Position numbers and translations under genes: made by a program
In this document: positions 61,754-64,000 of the stretch, piece by piece
Numbering within the stretch: the first letter of the stretch is position 1
Layout: every line of letters begins with the position of its first letter
NCBI GenBank assembly: GCA_016795425.1
Contig: JAEUHG010000265.1
Coordinates: 1 to 64,000 of the forward strand
Direction of reading: 5' to 3'
Source: Verrucomicrobiales bacterium
GTDB taxonomy: Bacteria; Verrucomicrobiota; Verrucomicrobiia; Limisphaerales; CAIMTB01
Length of the DNA stretch: 64,000 bases
Notes under the pieces: model-generated
Database searches by the model: none
The model's input: the letters and a program-made list of their open reading frames with translations, nothing else
Told to the model about the DNA's origin: nothing

Positions 61754-63514
61754 GTGACCAATCCCGAAGAACTTCGCAAGGAATTCGAACGCTCCCATCG
61801 GCGCGTCCGATGGATTGCCATCGTCGTGCTCGTCGTCGGAGCGTCCATTGTCATCCCAACGGCTCGTCCCGCCTGGCAGACCATCAAAAACTGGCGGGCA
61901 TCGCAGTTCCTCAGGGAAGCTGAAACCCTCCTCGCCGATCAACAGGTCGCCCTCGCTTTCGAACGAGCCCGCGCGGCCATCCAACTTGTCCCCCAACGAC
62001 CGGATGCGATGCGGCTGAACGCCCGAATTCTCGCGTCCATCGGCAGTGAATCGAGCCTCCTTATTTGGAAACGACTGGTAGAGGCCGGGCAAGCATCGGT
62101 GGAGGACCTGGAAACATTTCTGGAAACCGCCCTCATCTTCGATCGCACCGACCTTGCGGAATCCCTCATCCAGCCACTGACGGCACAACCAACACCGAGC
62201 GATCGCAATTGTCGGCTGATCGCTCTTTACCAGCTTCAAACCGGAAAACCGTCCCTCGCCCTGCCCCGGGCTCGAGCCGCCTATCAACGGGCGCCTTCCA
62301 ATCCCACCAACGCGCTCCTCTTCGCCTCAATTCTCTCCACCGACCCGTCGCCGGATGCCCGCCAAGAAGCACGCCGGATCCTTTGGACCCTGGCCACCTC
62401 CGGCTCTTCCCAGGATATCGAAGCCCTCTTCCGTCTGACCCAACCTTCGCTGGGTGAACGCGCAGATCGGGAGCGGGTCGTGGAAATTCTTTCACAACGT
62501 TCCAATCGCAAGGCGGCTGAGGAAGTCCTGCTCACCGAGGCTCGAATACTCCTCAGTCCAGCCGATGCCTCCACCCTCGCCGCAGAGGCTCTCACGCGTA
62601 TGCCACGCGAGGATTGGGAACACCTAACCCTCCTCTCCGAAGCCTTTGCCCGCCTCGGACGCTACGAAGAGGTCCTGCGCCTGACCGCTTCAGGCAAGAG
62701 CTTCGTGAATCGGCGACTCTTCCTGGCCCGGTACGAGGCCCTGCTCGCACTCGGCAAACCCGACGAAGCCTACCGCCACCTTCTCCACACCGAAGCGCCG
62801 CTCCCCGCCTTCGAGCTCGAGTTGGCCAGGATCCGCGGCGCCCAGGAAGCCGGTGACATGAAGGGTCGAGACGCCCATCTCCAAAGCCTCCTCGATATCG
62901 CCGCCGACCATCCCGTCCGCATTCGAAAGGTCGCCGCTCTCGCCGAATCCAGCACGACCCCTGGCGCTACCCGCGTCGCCACGGAGGCGTGGTCGCGACT
63001 CGCCGCCCGATCGGAAGCCGGCGCCCGCGACGCTTATCGCCGACTTCAACGTCTTGCCGACAGGCAGGGCGACACCTGGACCGCCCGGGATTTCGCCAAG
63101 AAGGCGGCTCGCATCCAGACCAACGATGCCAATCTGCGGCTCGAAATCGCCCGCTACGATCTCCTGCTCGGCGACGACCTGGAGCGGGCCCTTCGCGTCG
63201 CTGAGGAAGTCGCGAAGTCCCGGACCAACGATCTTTCCGCCCGTGCGATCGCGGCCCTGGGGCAGTTGCGTCTTGGACACCCCGAGAATGCTCGCCACCT
63301 TCTCGACCGCCTGGTTCTGCCCGATGCACCGCCCGCCGATACCCTGGCTATCGTGGTTGCAACGCTGGGCTCCAATGGTTTGGAATCGCGGGCACGTGAC
63401 TTGGCCCGGCAGATTCCCATGAACAGCCTCCGCCCGGAAGAGCGTGAATTGATCCGGCCCTGGGTGGTCCCCGCCCCCCTTGGGGCCGAACTCCCACAAA
63501 GCCCTGCTCCCTAA
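61754..63514 (+). CDS. Membrane-anchored TPR protein, exosortase-associated
   Basis: 586 residues with a GTG start. One N-terminal transmembrane helix (RWIAIVVLVVGASIVIPTA, about residues 18-36) followed by helical tetratricopeptide-like repeats (FLREAETLLADQQVALAFERARAAIQLVPQRPDAMRL and many more) to the C-terminus. It lies 20 bp downstream of the exosortase gene, so it is probably co-transcribed and may scaffold the export/sorting machinery. The N-terminal 100 residues are clearly paralogous to the following gene, implying tandem duplication. Confidence 0.85.
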   Translation: MTNPEELRKEFERSHRRVRWIAIVVLVVGASIVIPTARPAWQTIKNWRASQFLREAETLLADQQVALAFERARAAIQLVPQRPDAMRLNARILASIGSESSLLIWKRLVEAGQASVEDLETFLETALIFDRTDLAESLIQPLTAQPTPSDRNCRLIALYQLQTGKPSLALPRARAAYQRAPSNPTNALLFASILSTDPSPDARQEARRILWTLATSGSSQDIEALFRLTQPSLGERADRERVVEILSQRSNRKAAEEVLLTEARILLSPADASTLAAEALTRMPREDWEHLTLLSEAFARLGRYEEVLRLTASGKSFVNRRLFLARYEALLALGKPDEAYRHLLHTEAPLPAFELELARIRGAQEAGDMKGRDAHLQSLLDIAADHPVRIRKVAALAESSTTPGATRVATEAWSRLAARSEAGARDAYRRLQRLADRQGDTWTARDFAKKAARIQTNDANLRLEIARYDLLLGDDLERALRVAEEVAKSRTNDLSARAIAALGQLRLGHPENARHLLDRLVLPDAPPADTLAIVVATLGSNGLESRARDLARQIPMNSLRPEERELIRPWVVPAPLGAELPQSPAP

Positions 63515-63651
63515 CGACCACCCGAGGCCGTGTGGAACTCGGGCGATCGCACCGACAAACCCAACGCTCCTTATCTCACTTCGGAACCCATTTTTTCGTG
63601 TTTCTTACGCCTTGAGTTCCCGCAGACTGACCTTGTCTTCCGCCCAGCATC

Positions 63652-64000
63652 ATGAACTCCGATCGACCCTCGTCCCCGGTTCCCGGTCCCGGCTCGCGCA
63701 GCGGAAATCCCACCAACCCGCGCCGGCCCAGTACTCGCCGCCGCCGCCCTTGGCTTTGGATTGTCCTCGGAATCATCGTGACCCTCGGCGTCATCGGCGC
63801 CTTCACCGCCCGACCGGCTTGGCGTGCCTTCAAGGCCATGCGCGCCAACAGTTTCATCCAGGAGGCGGAAGAATTTGCGCGTAAGGAAGAATGGTCCTCG
63901 GTGTTCCAACGCCTGCGATCCGCGCTGCAACTCGCCCCCACCAATCCAAACGTGCTTCGGTATGCCGCCCAGATGCACGGCCGCGTTGGCGCGGAAACCT
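63652..64000 (+). CDS. Second membrane-anchored TPR protein, 3' truncated by window end
   Basis: The first 116 codons are visible. An arginine-rich N-terminus (NPRRPSTRRRRPWLW) precedes one transmembrane helix (WIVLGIIVTLGVIGAFTA), then the first TPR-like helices (FIQEAEEFARKEEWSSVFQRLRSALQLAPTNPNVLRY). It aligns along its whole visible length with the preceding protein (RPAW..K..RA..F..EAE; R.RSA.QLAP/R.RAAIQLVP). It continues beyond the window. Confidence 0.88.
   Translation, partial: MNSDRPSSPVPGPGSRSGNPTNPRRPSTRRRRPWLWIVLGIIVTLGVIGAFTARPAWRAFKAMRANSFIQEAEEFARKEEWSSVFQRLRSALQLAPTNPNVLRYAAQMHGRVGAET

Noticed and set aside
59955-64000. PEP-CTERM substrate in the window
   Set aside because: No protein here ends in a PEP motif followed by a hydrophobic helix and a basic tail. 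The C-termini at 6026 and 10838 end with a different 'FxRL/FFRV' module.

Overview
The window looks like a chromosomal piece of a high-GC, Gram-negative member of the PVC superphylum, most likely Verrucomicrobiota (Pedosphaera/Limisphaerales-like). The basis is the protein repertoire: long-headed pseudopilins with a FTLIELLVV(I/V)[14 protein letters not shown]-type helix, Tat-exported Gfo/Idh oxidoreductases and sugar isomerases, a DUF1501 protein with a PQQ dehydrogenase and a formylglycine sulfatase, cytochrome c/monooxygenase-like fusions, giant beta-helix and carbohydrate-binding secreted proteins, a 33-residue COX24-like basic protein, and an exosortase fused to an EpsI-like domain. This assignment is an inference; no rRNA is present.

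Layout. 0.3-11 kb: secreted or surface proteins (a redoxin/cytochrome/monooxygenase-like fusion, an EEP-family lipoprotein nuclease, a choice-of-anchor Q beta-helix protein, a four-repeat PSFE protein) and the ComM-like AAA protein. 10.8-12.9 kb: a strong terminator, a five-copy 42-43 bp tandem array, an unusually AT-rich control region with palindromes, and an SPFH protein followed by a ribbon-helix-helix protein. 12.9-17.1 kb: Tat-exported oxidoreductase, outer-membrane barrel, DJ-1/PfpI protein, pseudopilin. 17.4-24.3 kb: a same-strand housekeeping run (purN, hisG, COX24-like mini-gene, TPR lipoprotein, dapF, dapA, dapB, trpF). 24.3-26.2 kb: a FeeM/OlsB-like N-acyltransferase overlapping a PlsC-like acyltransferase, then tRNA-Lys(UUU). 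26.3-28.5 kb: three stress-type genes on the minus strand. 29-35 kb: GlcD-like FAD oxidoreductase, DUF2007, DUF4287-like protein, flippase-like membrane protein, nucleotidyltransferase, deoC, TIM-barrel isomerase. 35.3-44.7 kb: Ste24-like protease, possible Fe-S protein with a TlpA lipoprotein, pseudopilin, octaheme cytochrome, pssA-LysE pair, RNase H-fold protein.

44.7-59.6 kb is an accessory block of exported catabolic enzymes. The minus-strand run goes TIM-barrel isomerase, then DMFase-like protein, sulfatase, DUF1501 and PQQ dehydrogenase. The plus-strand run goes Hyi-like isomerase, cupin, deacetylase-like protein and an 1182-residue three-enzyme fusion. The two runs diverge from a repeat-filled spacer.

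59.9-64 kb: an exosortase-EpsI fusion followed by two tandem paralogous membrane-anchored TPR proteins, the second cut by the window end.

The features most worth a second look are the three-module fusion protein with its overlapping partner, the exosortase/TPR cassette, the SPFH-RHH operon with its palindromic promoter, and a short repeat family (core AGCCTGKCACNCAGT) that links the array at 11 kb with copies at 52.7-53.1 kb and 59.7 kb.
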